A DNA stretch of 64,000 bases from Lysinibacillus sp. G4S2 (GTDB lineage Bacteria; Bacillota; Bacilli; Bacillales_A; Planococcaceae), in the NCBI RefSeq assembly GCF_030348505.1, contig NZ_JAUCFJ010000002.1:1368001-1432000 (forward strand). Direction: 5' to 3'. The notes beneath the pieces were generated by a model. The model searched no databases, was not told the DNA's origin, and saw only the letters and a program-made list of their open reading frames with translations. Below, piece after piece: positions 27,702 to 36,212 of the stretch (the first letter of the stretch is position 1; each line of letters starts with the position of its first letter). The position numbers were made by a program, and so were the translations under genes.

Positions 27702-28705
27702 TTGATTATCATGTACATTTAGAGGAGGGCCCATATTCATTTCGTTGGTTAGAGCGGACTTCTCAGGCGATTCGTTTTTTTAATGAAGACGAAGCGGCAG
27801 CAAAAGGTACTAGAGCATATGTTGAGTTACAAATGCAGCAGTTGTCACAGCGATTACAAAGCGGTTGCTATAGTGAGGAATGGTTAGATTTATATCTACA
27901 ACAGGCTAAACAGCTTGGTTTGCGCGAGGTTGGTATTGTTGATCATCTATATCGTTTTAAGGAGACGCGAACATACTTTGAGAATTATATGCAGTTGGGT
28001 GACAATGAAGTTGGTAAATTGCAGCGTTATTGGCTTGATCGTGTCATGACGGAAAGTATGGATGATTTTGTGTCAGCCATTAATCGAGCAAAGGAAAAGT
28101 GGAGTTGTCATGGTATTTCCTTAAAGCTTGGCATCGAGGCCGATTATTTTGTCGGAGGTGAGGAAGAATTAGCATCATTGTTAGAACGATATCAGTGGGA
28201 TTATGTTATCGGATCTGTCCATTTTGTGGATGGCTGGGGCTTTGATAATCCTCAGACACAATATATTTTTGAGGATATGGACGCTGCAGCTTTACAGCAG
28301 AACTATACTCGTTTTTTTACCACAGTAGAAAAAATGATCCTCTCGAATATGTTTGATTTTGTGGCACATTTGGACAACTTTAAAGTATTTGACTATCAAG
28401 TGGAAGATGCGGCTTTTCTGGATACTTGGTATGAAAGAATCGCTAAGGCTCTTGTGACAACACAAACTGCCACTGAAATAAATGCCGGCTTATATTATCG
28501 CTACCCAGTAAAGGAAATGTGCCCAGGACCTCGTTTCTTGCAAATTTTAATTGACCATGATGTAGCCTTTACAGTTTCCTCAGATGCGCATTTCCCAGAC
28601 GATTTAGGTAAGTATACATTTGCCAATGCCAATCTGCTTAAGAGCTTTGGTGTTCAATCGATTGTCGGCTTTGAACAGCGTATGAGAAAATTAATTGAGA
28701 TATAG
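27698..28705 (+). CDS. PHP-domain phosphoesterase (HisK/HisJ-like)
   Basis: Metal-dependent phosphoesterase of 335 residues with PHP motifs DYHVHLEEGP (about 3-12), GIVDHLYRF (about 87-95), GIEADYF (about 148-154), GSVHFVDGW (about 173-181), VAHLDNFKVF and SSDAHFPDDLG. It is larger than typical histidinol phosphatases, with an insertion at about 20-80. No his genes are near. With the upstream phosphodiesterase it could form a two-step pathway that first opens a phosphodiester and then removes phosphate; this is inference. Confidence 0.85.
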   Translation: MIDYHVHLEEGPYSFRWLERTSQAIRFFNEDEAAAKGTRAYVELQMQQLSQRLQSGCYSEEWLDLYLQQAKQLGLREVGIVDHLYRFKETRTYFENYMQLGDNEVGKLQRYWLDRVMTESMDDFVSAINRAKEKWSCHGISLKLGIEADYFVGGEEELASLLERYQWDYVIGSVHFVDGWGFDNPQTQYIFEDMDAAALQQNYTRFFTTVEKMILSNMFDFVAHLDNFKVFDYQVEDAAFLDTWYERIAKALVTTQTATEINAGLYYRYPVKEMCPGPRFLQILIDHDVAFTVSSDAHFPDDLGKYTFANANLLKSFGVQSIVGFEQRMRKLIEI

Positions 28706-28728
28706 TACACTGTTGTTCATAGATATAT

Positions 28729-28787
28729 AGGCACTGAAACAAAAATGATGTTTCTTAGGAAATTCATTTTTGTTTCAGTGCCTTTAA
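28729..28787 (+). terminator. Terminator after the PHP gene
   Basis: AGGCACTGAAACAAAAATGA pairs with TCATTTTTGTTTCAGTGCCT, a 20-bp stem with a T-rich tail. Confidence 0.92.
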
Positions 28788-28869
28788 TTTATTTGTATTA
28801 GTTACATAAGTACAAGACAGATTGCATACATATGATTAAATTCATTTTTTAAATGAGAGGCGAGTAAAA

Positions 28870-30126
28870 TTGTCAATAACAGTAGATCAAACTTTTTTGC
28901 CAGTTATCATACAATCGGGCCACAATGCTTATGGGGTAGCCCGCTCCTTTTACGAAGCGTATCGAATAAAAAGCCTTGTATTAGAACCAGCTTTGAAAAC
29001 AAAAAACATTCGAGCACTCTTACTAGGTGGGGCACGAGGAATAGCAACTCAAAATAGTCAAATCATCGACTTTCAATATGTGGACCGTTTAGACGAACCA
29101 GCTTATTTTGTACAAGCTTTAATCGACATCGCGATGCAGTTCAAAAATAAGAAATTGATTTTACTTGTATGTGATTGTTACTATGCGGAGCTTATCATTA
29201 TCAATAAACAGACGCTACAACAATATTTTATTTTGCCTTATATAGATGAGGATTTAATGACGCGGATTCGAACAAAGGAAGAGTTTTATAAGTGTTGTGA
29301 TTTATATAATATTAAATATCCAAAAACGGTGGTAGTGACGAAGGAACATCATGCAATAAGTGATGTTCCATTCGATTTTCCGATGATTATCAAACCATCG
29401 AATGCCGTTGAATATACGAGTTGTTCCTTCCCTGAAAAGAAAAAAGTATTTCTTGCAAAAAATGAAGAAGAGCAACAGCAGATTATTAGCAGTATTTATC
29501 GCTCTACGTATAAAGATTCTTTAATTCTTCAAGAATTTATTCCAGGTGATGATTCTTATATTCGTGTATTAGATGTTTACGTAGGGAAGGATAAGAAGGT
29601 TAAATTAATGTGTTTAGGTAACAAGCTTCTCGAAGATCCTTCACCACATAATATTGGCACTTCTTTGGCGATTATGACGGATTTCGATGAACAGCTAATG
29701 GACAAAATACGTTATTTTTTGGAGGACATTGGCTATAATGGATTTGCAAATTTTGACATGAAATTAGATGTTCGTGACGGGGAATATAAAATATTTGAAA
29801 TGAACTTACGAACTGGGGCTTCAAGCTATTTCGTGACAGCGAGTGGTCATAATTTAATGCAGTATGTTGCAAATGATTATGTATTCAATGTAAATCAAGA
29901 GCTAACGTATGTACAGACGAGGCATTTGTGGTCACTTATTCCAAAAAAAACGCTATTTAAAGGTTTAAATAATGAAAAACTAAAAATTGAAACAAAGCGA
30001 TTAATAAAACAGGGCAAATATTCGAATGCCCTATATTTTAGAGAAGATATGAACGTCAAGCGATGGACAAAGCTAAAACTATATAATTATTATTTAAATC
30101 TAAAATATAAAAAGTACTACAAATAA
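28870..30126 (+). CDS. ATP-grasp carboxylate-amine ligase, D-aspartate ligase-like
   Basis: ATP-grasp enzyme of 418 residues, close in length to the D-aspartate ligases that add D-Asp to the lysine of peptidoglycan precursors. Visible features: pre-ATP-grasp N-terminal domain (VIIQSGHNAYGVARSFYEAY), MIIKPSNAVEY (ATP lysine), LILQEFIPGDDSYIRVLDVY and the metal-binding FEMNLRTGASS (glutamate and asparagine). Lysinibacillus is known for a Lys-D-Asp cross-bridge, which supports this role, but a generic peptide ligase is possible. The start is TTG 28870 behind GAGAGG. It stands alone between two terminators; no aspartate racemase gene is adjacent. Confidence 0.72.
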   Translation: MSITVDQTFLPVIIQSGHNAYGVARSFYEAYRIKSLVLEPALKTKNIRALLLGGARGIATQNSQIIDFQYVDRLDEPAYFVQALIDIAMQFKNKKLILLVCDCYYAELIIINKQTLQQYFILPYIDEDLMTRIRTKEEFYKCCDLYNIKYPKTVVVTKEHHAISDVPFDFPMIIKPSNAVEYTSCSFPEKKKVFLAKNEEEQQQIISSIYRSTYKDSLILQEFIPGDDSYIRVLDVYVGKDKKVKLMCLGNKLLEDPSPHNIGTSLAIMTDFDEQLMDKIRYFLEDIGYNGFANFDMKLDVRDGEYKIFEMNLRTGASSYFVTASGHNLMQYVANDYVFNVNQELTYVQTRHLWSLIPKKTLFKGLNNEKLKIETKRLIKQGKYSNALYFREDMNVKRWTKLKLYNYYLNLKYKKYYK

Positions 30127-30142
30127 GGTCGAGCCAAGTGCA

Positions 30143-30190
30143 GGGACACCCTTTGATACTGAATCCTATCAAAGGTGTCCTATTCTTTTG
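30143..30190 (+). terminator. Terminator after the ligase gene
   Basis: GGACACCCTTTGATA pairs with TATCAAAGGTGTCC (one bulged base) around CTGAATCC, followed by TATTCTTTT. Confidence 0.9.
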
Positions 30191-30249
30191 GGGGAATTAA
30201 GGTAGTTAAGAGTAATTAAGTCTAAACCACGACATTTAGTACGCAAACC

Positions 30250-30279
30250 TTGTAGGATGTAGCAATTATTAAGTATAAT
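30250..30279 (+). promoter_or_regulatory. Probable sigma-A promoter of miaB-ricA
   Basis: TTGTAG at 30250-30255, 18-base spacer, TATAAT at 30274-30279; about 55 bases before the miaB start. Confidence 0.5.
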
Positions 30280-30335
30280 AGTAAAATGGGAATTCGACTG
30301 TATGGAATTCGTTTGAAAGGAGTTACCTGATTGCA

Positions 30336-31880
30336 ATGAATGAGGAACAACGCTTAGCTAATCAACAAGTCAATCAACCAAAAAAAGAAGACAAGCCTGA
30401 AAAGGATTATAGTAAATATTTTGAAACGGTTTTTACGGCACCTTCATTAAAAGATGCCAAAAAACGTGGGAAAGAAGATATTAAATACCATAAGGACTTT
30501 GACATTGCGGAAGAGTTTGCAGGTATGGGCATAGGACGTACATTTTATATTCGTACCTATGGCTGCCAAATGAATGAGCATGATACAGAAGTAATGGCCG
30601 GGATTTTTATGCAGCTTGGCTATACGCCTACAGATGTGATTGATGAAGCTGACGTCGTGCTACTGAATACGTGTGCTATCCGTGAAAATGCAGAAAATAA
30701 AGTGTTTGGAGAACTTGGTTTCCTGCTGAAATATAAACGTAAAAATCCAGAAATGCTTATCGGGGTTTGTGGCTGTATGTCGCAGGAAGAATCCGTTGTC
30801 AATAAAATTTTAAGAAGCTATCCTCATGTCGATATGGTGTTTGGTACACATAATATTCACCGTTTACCAAACGTTTTAAAAGAAGCATATATGTCAAAGG
30901 AAATGGTTATTGAGGTTTGGTCTAAAGAAGGCGATGTTATTGAAAATCTGCCGAAAAAACGTCTTGGCTCTATCAAAGCTTGGGTAAATATTATGTATGG
31001 CTGTGATAAGTTCTGTACGTATTGTATCGTACCTTATACGCGTGGTAAGGAGCGTAGTCGTCGTCCGGAAGAAATCATCGCTGAAGTTCGTGAACTAGCA
31101 GCTTCAGGCTATAAAGAAATTATGCTGCTTGGACAAAATGTCAACGCTTACGGTAAAGATTTCGAGGATCTTGATTACCGACTTGGTGATTTAATGGACG
31201 AATTACGAAAAATTGATATTCCACGTATTCGCTTTACAACAAGTCATCCACGCGACTTCGATGATCATTTAATCGAAGTGCTTGCAAAACGTGGTAACTT
31301 AGTTGAGCATATTCACTTACCAGTACAATCTGGTTCAAATGAAGTGTTGAAAATTATGGCACGTAAATATACACGTGAGCATTTCCTTGGACTAGTAGCA
31401 AAAATTAAAGCGGCTATTCCTGAAGTAACACTAACGACTGATATTATTGTTGGCTATCCGAATGAAACAGAGGAGCAATTTGAAGAGACGTTAGCCTTGT
31501 ACCGTGAAGTAGGCTTTGAAATGGCCTTTACGTATATTTACTCTCCTCGTGAGGGTACACCTGCTGCTAAAATGGTGGATAATGTACCTGAAGAAGTGAA
31601 AAAAGAACGTCTTCATCGATTAAATGAGGTTGTAGGGGAATATTCTCGCAAAGCATTAGAGAGCTTGAAGGGTGAAATAGTAGAAGTATTAGTCGAAGGT
31701 ACAAGTAAAAAACGCGATGATGTGTTAGCTGGTTATACTCGTAAAAATCGTCTTGTAAACTTTAAAGCCCCGGCAGATCTAATTGGTCAATTAGTGAAAG
31801 TAAAAATAGTTGAAGCTACTTCCTATTCATTAAGTGGTGAATTCGTAGAAGTAGTAAAAAATGAAAAGGTGGAAGCGTAA
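30336..31880 (+). CDS. miaB: tRNA-2-methylthio-N6-isopentenyladenosine synthase
   Basis: Radical-SAM methylthiotransferase that adds a methylthio group to i6A37 of tRNAs. The 514-residue product has the N-terminal UPF0004 domain with cluster cysteines ([29 protein letters not shown]), the radical-SAM motif [14 protein letters not shown] (about 220-233), and a C-terminal TRAM domain. The isopentenyl donor enzyme MiaA is encoded at 40983 in the same window. The gene abuts ricA directly. Confidence 0.97.
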   Translation: MNEEQRLANQQVNQPKKEDKPEKDYSKYFETVFTAPSLKDAKKRGKEDIKYHKDFDIAEEFAGMGIGRTFYIRTYGCQMNEHDTEVMAGIFMQLGYTPTDVIDEADVVLLNTCAIRENAENKVFGELGFLLKYKRKNPEMLIGVCGCMSQEESVVNKILRSYPHVDMVFGTHNIHRLPNVLKEAYMSKEMVIEVWSKEGDVIENLPKKRLGSIKAWVNIMYGCDKFCTYCIVPYTRGKERSRRPEEIIAEVRELAASGYKEIMLLGQNVNAYGKDFEDLDYRLGDLMDELRKIDIPRIRFTTSHPRDFDDHLIEVLAKRGNLVEHIHLPVQSGSNEVLKIMARKYTREHFLGLVAKIKAAIPEVTLTTDIIVGYPNETEEQFEETLALYREVGFEMAFTYIYSPREGTPAAKMVDNVPEEVKKERLHRLNEVVGEYSRKALESLKGEIVEVLVEGTSKKRDDVLAGYTRKNRLVNFKAPADLIGQLVKVKIVEATSYSLSGEFVEVVKNEKVEA

Positions 31881-32318
31881 ATGACACAAGTATTATATAC
31901 AAAAGAAGATTTAATCAAGAAGTCACATGAAATTGCGCATATGATTGCTAATACGCCAGAAGTTGAATTTTTCAAAAAGGCAGAAGCACAAATTAATGAA
32001 AACCAACAAGTACGTGAGCGTATTGCAAGTCTAAAAAGTCTACAAAAACAAGCTGTTAACTTCCAGCACTTAGGAAAAGAAAAAGCGCTGAAATTAATTG
32101 AAGACAAAATTGCTAAAATCGAAGAAGAAATCAATGCAATTCCAGTAGTACAACAATTTAAAGAATCTCAAGGTGATGTAAATGATTTGTTACAATTAGT
32201 ATCGAATACAATTGCTAACAATGTCACAAATGAAATTGTTCGCTCAACAGGCGGCGATGTACTACGCGGAGAAACTGGCTCATACGTAGCCAATACAACA
32301 CCAGGCAGCTGCTCATAA
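31881..32318 (+). CDS. ricA: RicA/YmcA, RNase Y complex and biofilm factor
   Basis: Member of the YlbF/YmcA family, 145 residues, mostly helical. In B. subtilis RicA, RicF and RicT form a complex with RNase Y that is needed for mRNA maturation, competence, biofilm formation and sporulation. The core MIANTPEVEFFKKAEAQI and the C-terminal cysteine, a cluster ligand in the B. subtilis complex, are present. It follows miaB with no gap, the usual Bacillales arrangement. Confidence 0.93.
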   Translation: MTQVLYTKEDLIKKSHEIAHMIANTPEVEFFKKAEAQINENQQVRERIASLKSLQKQAVNFQHLGKEKALKLIEDKIAKIEEEINAIPVVQQFKESQGDVNDLLQLVSNTIANNVTNEIVRSTGGDVLRGETGSYVANTTPGSCS

Positions 32319-32362
32319 AAATAATAGAAGAAATAGTGGCTGGGACAAACTGGTCAAAACCT

Positions 32363-32413
32363 TAAAAAGCGCAAGAAATCAATTTAGAAAAGTTGATTTC
32401 TTGCGCTTTTTTT
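32363..32413 (+). terminator. Terminator after ricA
   Basis: AAAAAGCGCAAGAAATCAA pairs with TTGATTTCTTGCGCTTTTT, followed by more Ts. Confidence 0.93.
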
Positions 32414-32502
32414 GATGTTGAATTTTGCCTTGAAAATATGCTTATGTCATAGCGACGCAAATTATCAGTGCGATCAGGTAGTGTTGCATGAAGGTAGAGG
32501 TC

Positions 32503-32640
32503 GATATTTTTTGAAAGTTGGTTGATAAATTAAAAAAGTTGGTTGATAAATTAAAAAAGTTGGTTGATAAATTAAAAAAGTTGGTCGATAAATCGAAAAA
32601 GTTGGTCGATAAACAATCAAAAGTTCTCGATAAATCTCAA
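32503..32640. repeat. Intergenic array E, exact 21-nt period
   Basis: Units on the plus strand carry GATAAAT at 32524, 32545, 32566, 32587, 32608 and 32629, each step exactly 21 nt. The first units are AAAAAAGTTGGTTGATAAATT; later ones diverge to GTCGATAAATCG and CTCGATAAATCT. On the minus strand the core reads TATCAACCAA or TATCGACCAA. It lies between ricA and the second structured scar. Confidence 0.92.
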
Positions 32641-32724
32641 AACCGCAGCTTATTAAAGATTTTGTCGCTGCCGTTACGCTAAAGTGAATACTTGCAATAT
32701 GAAAAAAGAATTTTATCTTTATTC

Positions 32725-32845
32725 AATGGGTGCCCAAACAACACTGAAATAGAGGAACTCAGTCTAAGAACGCCACGTCCTGTGGTAATGACTGAGTGAC
32801 CAACGTCGTGTTGGCCCAAAGCCTCCGGACGCAATTTAATTCAAT
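32725..32845 (+). ncRNA. Structured scar resembling an IS200/IS605 3' end (copy 2)
   Basis: Stems: ACTCAGTC (32757-32764) with GACTGAGT (32790-32797); CCAC (32773-32776) with GTGG (32782-32785); CCAAC (32800-32804) with GTTGG (32810-32814) around the loop GTCGT. The segment TGACC...GTCGT...GGCC...AAAGCC...CCGGACGCAATT is shared with copy 1 at 4117-4166, while the three stems differ in sequence but keep pairing. It ends near TTCAA (32840-32844). Together with array E this fills the gap between ricA and cotE; no coding sequence is supported. Confidence 0.55.
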
Positions 32846-32916
32846 AAAAATATATGTTCACCCAATAGGCGCTACCTGCATATGATGGAGTGAAAAGAGT
32901 CGAAGGAGGAATTGCG

Positions 32917-33510
32917 CTGAAACGTTTACGACAAATCGTGACGAAAGCAGTAGTTGCCAAAGGGAAGAAGAGAACGGAAGAACGTGTAACATTATGTCCA
33001 TCGAATAAACCGACGAGTATTCTTGGTTGCTGGGTCATCAATCATACTTGCTCCGCAAAAAAAGTCGGTAAATTTGTAGAAGTATCAGGGAAATTTGATG
33101 TCAATGTATGGTATGCCTATAGTAATCATTCGAAAACAGCGGTGTTTTCTGAAACGATTCACTATAAAGACAAAGTGAAACTCCATTTTAGAGATGGCGA
33201 AGTGAGTGTTGGTGATGATGTTCGAGTGCGTGTAGTTCAAGAGCCAAACTGCATCGAGGCAATTATTTCTCCATGCGGCACGAAATTTGAGATCGTAGTA
33301 GAACGCGAAGTCGTTGTAGAGGTAATGGGTGAAACGACGATTTGCATTAGTGTACATCCACTAGATTTCGAAGAGGAATGGAGCTTTAATGATGAGAGCT
33401 CATCCTCGTCTTCATCTAGCTCAAGCTCTAGTTCAAGCTCCTCGTCTAGCTCCAGCGGAGAAAGGTTTGTTTTAGAGTCCTCATCGTTTCCTGGTGAAAG
33501 ACCAAGATAA
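32917..33510 (+). CDS. cotE: Outer spore coat morphogenetic protein CotE, probable CTG start
   Basis: CotE organises the outer coat of the spore. From residue 2 the product reads KRLRQIVTKAVVAKG, which aligns without gaps to the N-terminus of B. subtilis CotE if translation starts at CTG 32917. That codon is 6 bases after a perfect AAGGAGGA (32903-32910); no ATG, GTG or TTG is in frame at a suitable distance, and the only in-frame alternative, GTG 32890, lies before this ribosome site. Core motifs SILGCWVINH and NVWYAYSNHSKT are conserved. The usual acidic tail is partly replaced by about 20 consecutive serines (33397-33455). Confidence 0.9.
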   Translation: MKRLRQIVTKAVVAKGKKRTEERVTLCPSNKPTSILGCWVINHTCSAKKVGKFVEVSGKFDVNVWYAYSNHSKTAVFSETIHYKDKVKLHFRDGEVSVGDDVRVRVVQEPNCIEAIISPCGTKFEIVVEREVVVEVMGETTICISVHPLDFEEEWSFNDESSSSSSSSSSSSSSSSSSSSGERFVLESSSFPGERPR

Positions 33511-33523
33511 TACTAAAAGTTTG

Positions 33524-33587
33524 ATACATGCGAAACGCTAGCATCTTAAAAAAAGATGAATGAGGCGTTTCGCATGTATCTTTTGTT
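33524..33587 (+). terminator. Terminator after cotE
   Basis: ATACATGCGAAACGC (33524-33538) pairs exactly with GCGTTTCGCATGTAT (33565-33579); an inner CATCTT/AAGATG pair extends it; CTTTTGTT follows. Confidence 0.88.
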
Positions 33588-33630
33588 ATAATAAATATAT
33601 CTATATGGCAAGAGCGAGGGAAATATTAAT

Positions 33631-36198
33631 ATGACTACTTATACACCAATGATGCAACAGTATTTGCAGGTAAAAGAAGATTACAAGGATGCCTTTTTAT
33701 TTTTTAGATTAGGCGACTTTTACGAGATGTTTTTTGAGGACGCAATTAATGCTTCACAAATTTTAGAAATAACATTAACGAGCCGGGATGCAGGCGCAAA
33801 AGAGCGTATTCCAATGTGTGGTGTGCCTCATCATTCGGCGAAAAATTATATTGAAACACTTGTGCAAAAGGGCTATAAGGTTGCAGTTTGTGAGCAAACA
33901 GAAGATCCGAAGCAAGCAAAGGGTGTAGTAAAGCGTGAAGTCGTACAGCTTATTACACCAGGTACGATTATGGAAGGGAAGTCGCTTGATGGTAAAACCA
34001 ATCATTTTATTGGTGCTGTGGAGCAACTTGATGATACGACATTTGGCTACGCTTATTTAGATTTATCTACAGGTGAAGCTATAGCCTCCTCAATTGAGGG
34101 CGATGGTAAGGCACTATTAATGCAAATGCAAGCCTATGGTATTCGTGAACTGATTGTAACGGATAGTTTACAGCTAATGTTAGCGGAGCATGCAGTCAAT
34201 GCTAGTATCGTACTTTCTGTTGAAATGGATGAAATGGCAATGGACAAGGCGGCAAGCTATTTAGAAGCAGTGCCAAATGAGTTACAAGCTGCTTGCCTTC
34301 GTTTGCTTACTTATATCGATAAAACACAAATGCGCTCTTTATCTCATATTCAAACATTTACGTACAATGAAATGAAAAATTATTTACGCATTGACTCTAG
34401 CTCAAAGCGTAATTTAGAGCTTATTCAATCCATACGCGGTGGCGATCAAAAAGGTACCCTCTTATGGCTATTAGATGACACAGTGACAGCAATGGGTGGG
34501 CGAAAGTTAAAACAGTGGCTACATCAGCCTCTTGCAACACGCTCTGCCATTGAAGCAAGACTAGCAATCGTGACAGATTTATTGGAGGAGTATTTTGTAA
34601 GAACAGAGCTGCAAGACTCTTTAAAACAAGTTTATGATTTAGAGCGTTTAGCTGGGCGAGTAGCTTTCGGTAATGTAGGCGGACGTGATTTAGCGCAGCT
34701 ACGTGATTCGTTACGTCAGGTGCCTGCAATTCAGCAACAATTACTCGGTGTCAATAAAGAAACATTAGAAAAGCTTGGTGCAGCACTGGATACATGTGCG
34801 GATGTAGAGGCGCTATTAGCCCGTGCTATTACAGACAATCCACCAATTACGATTAAAGAGGGCGACGTCATACGTGATGGCTATAATGAGCGATTAGATG
34901 AGCTACGCTATGCCTCTCGAAATGGGAAGGATTGGATCGCGCAGCTAGAGCAAGAAGAACGGACGAAAACGGGCATTAAAAACTTAAAAATAGGCTATAA
35001 TCGAATTTTCGGCTATTATATTGAAATTACAAAATCGAACATCCATCTAGCTGATTTAACACGCTATGAACGTAAGCAAACTTTGGCGAATGCCGAGCGT
35101 TATATTACACAGGAGCTTAAGGAAAAAGAAGCATTAATTTTAAATGCTGAAGAAGAAAGTTTAACGTTAGAGTACAACTTGTTTGTAGAAATACGCGATG
35201 AGTTAAAGGCATTTATTCCACGTGTACAGGCGTTAGCGGCAAGTATTAGTGAGTTAGATGTGCTGCTAAGCTTTGCGAGCGTTTCAGAGAAATATCGTTT
35301 TACGAAGCCTGAATTTCATGAAGGTCGTGCCCTTGAAATTATTGAGGGGCGCCATCCGGTTGTAGAAAAGATGCTCAATAAGCAAATGTATGTGCCGAAC
35401 GATTGTGTACTTGAGAAAAATAACAATATGATGCTTATTACAGGACCGAATATGTCTGGTAAAAGTACGTATATGCGCCAGGTTGCACTGATCGTTGTCA
35501 TGGCACAAATGGGCTGTTATGTGCCTGCTGAAAAGGCTAGATTACCAATTACAGATCAGATCTTTACACGTATTGGTGCAGCAGATGATTTAGCTGCTGG
35601 ACAATCAACGTTTATGGTGGAGATGTTAGAATCTCAGCACGCTATTATGCATGCTACGAAAAATAGTTTGATGTTGTTTGACGAAATTGGTCGTGGGACA
35701 TCAACTTATGATGGTATGAGTCTTGCTCAATCGATGATGGAATATATCCATGATAAAATAGGGGCAAATACGCTATTTTCAACTCATTATCATGAATTAA
35801 CAGCACTTGAAAAAGAACTTTCTCGACTGCAAAATGTACACGTATCTGCTACCGAAAAAAATGGCACAGTTGTCTTTTTACACAAGGTGAAAAAGGGAGC
35901 TGCCGATAAATCTTACGGAATTCATGTAGCACAGCTTGCACAATTGCCAGAGGAGATTTTAACAAGAGCACAAGTTCTGCTTGAAAACTTCGAGGCTGGC
36001 AAGGTAGTTGCGGTGTCAGAGGAGGTTGCTGAGCAGCCAGTGCAAATGTCACTATTTACAGAGGAAGAATCAATCTCTCCATCAGAGGCAGAGGTGCTTA
36101 AAAACTTAGAAAAAGTAAATATTCTTGGGACTTCACCAATGCAAGCGATGAATATTTTATACGAATTACAACAGCAGCTATTAAACGCAAAAAAGTAA
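33631..36198 (+). CDS. mutS: DNA mismatch repair protein MutS
   Basis: Mismatch-recognition ATPase of 855 residues. It has the mismatch-binding FRLGDFYEMFFEDA motif (Phe-x-Glu, about 26-39), connector and clamp domains, Walker A GPNMSGKSTYMRQ (about 607-619), the DEIGRGTSTYDG Walker B region (about 685-696) and STHYHEL. The C-terminus has the expected helical tail. The start matches the family and mutL follows after 14 bases. Confidence 0.98.
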   Translation: MTTYTPMMQQYLQVKEDYKDAFLFFRLGDFYEMFFEDAINASQILEITLTSRDAGAKERIPMCGVPHHSAKNYIETLVQKGYKVAVCEQTEDPKQAKGVVKREVVQLITPGTIMEGKSLDGKTNHFIGAVEQLDDTTFGYAYLDLSTGEAIASSIEGDGKALLMQMQAYGIRELIVTDSLQLMLAEHAVNASIVLSVEMDEMAMDKAASYLEAVPNELQAACLRLLTYIDKTQMRSLSHIQTFTYNEMKNYLRIDSSSKRNLELIQSIRGGDQKGTLLWLLDDTVTAMGGRKLKQWLHQPLATRSAIEARLAIVTDLLEEYFVRTELQDSLKQVYDLERLAGRVAFGNVGGRDLAQLRDSLRQVPAIQQQLLGVNKETLEKLGAALDTCADVEALLARAITDNPPITIKEGDVIRDGYNERLDELRYASRNGKDWIAQLEQEERTKTGIKNLKIGYNRIFGYYIEITKSNIHLADLTRYERKQTLANAERYITQELKEKEALILNAEEESLTLEYNLFVEIRDELKAFIPRVQALAASISELDVLLSFASVSEKYRFTKPEFHEGRALEIIEGRHPVVEKMLNKQMYVPNDCVLEKNNNMMLITGPNMSGKSTYMRQVALIVVMAQMGCYVPAEKARLPITDQIFTRIGAADDLAAGQSTFMVEMLESQHAIMHATKNSLMLFDEIGRGTSTYDGMSLAQSMMEYIHDKIGANTLFSTHYHELTALEKELSRLQNVHVSATEKNGTVVFLHKVKKGAADKSYGIHVAQLAQLPEEILTRAQVLLENFEAGKVVAVSEEVAEQPVQMSLFTEEESISPSEAEVLKNLEKVNILGTSPMQAMNILYELQQQLLNAKK

Positions 36199-36212
36199 AG
36201 GAGTGATGCGCT

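Noticed and set aside
22229-28705. Firm call as a 2-aminoethylphosphonate (phnSTUV) system
   Set aside because: The binding protein class also covers iron, thiamine and polyamine receptors, and no phosphonate-cleaving enzyme such as PhnW/PhnX is present, so the substrate was left open.
33085-33357. Minus-strand open frames inside cotE, mutS, glnA, rny and other genes
   Set aside because: They lie antisense to well-identified genes, have no recognisable domains, and are expected from codon bias.
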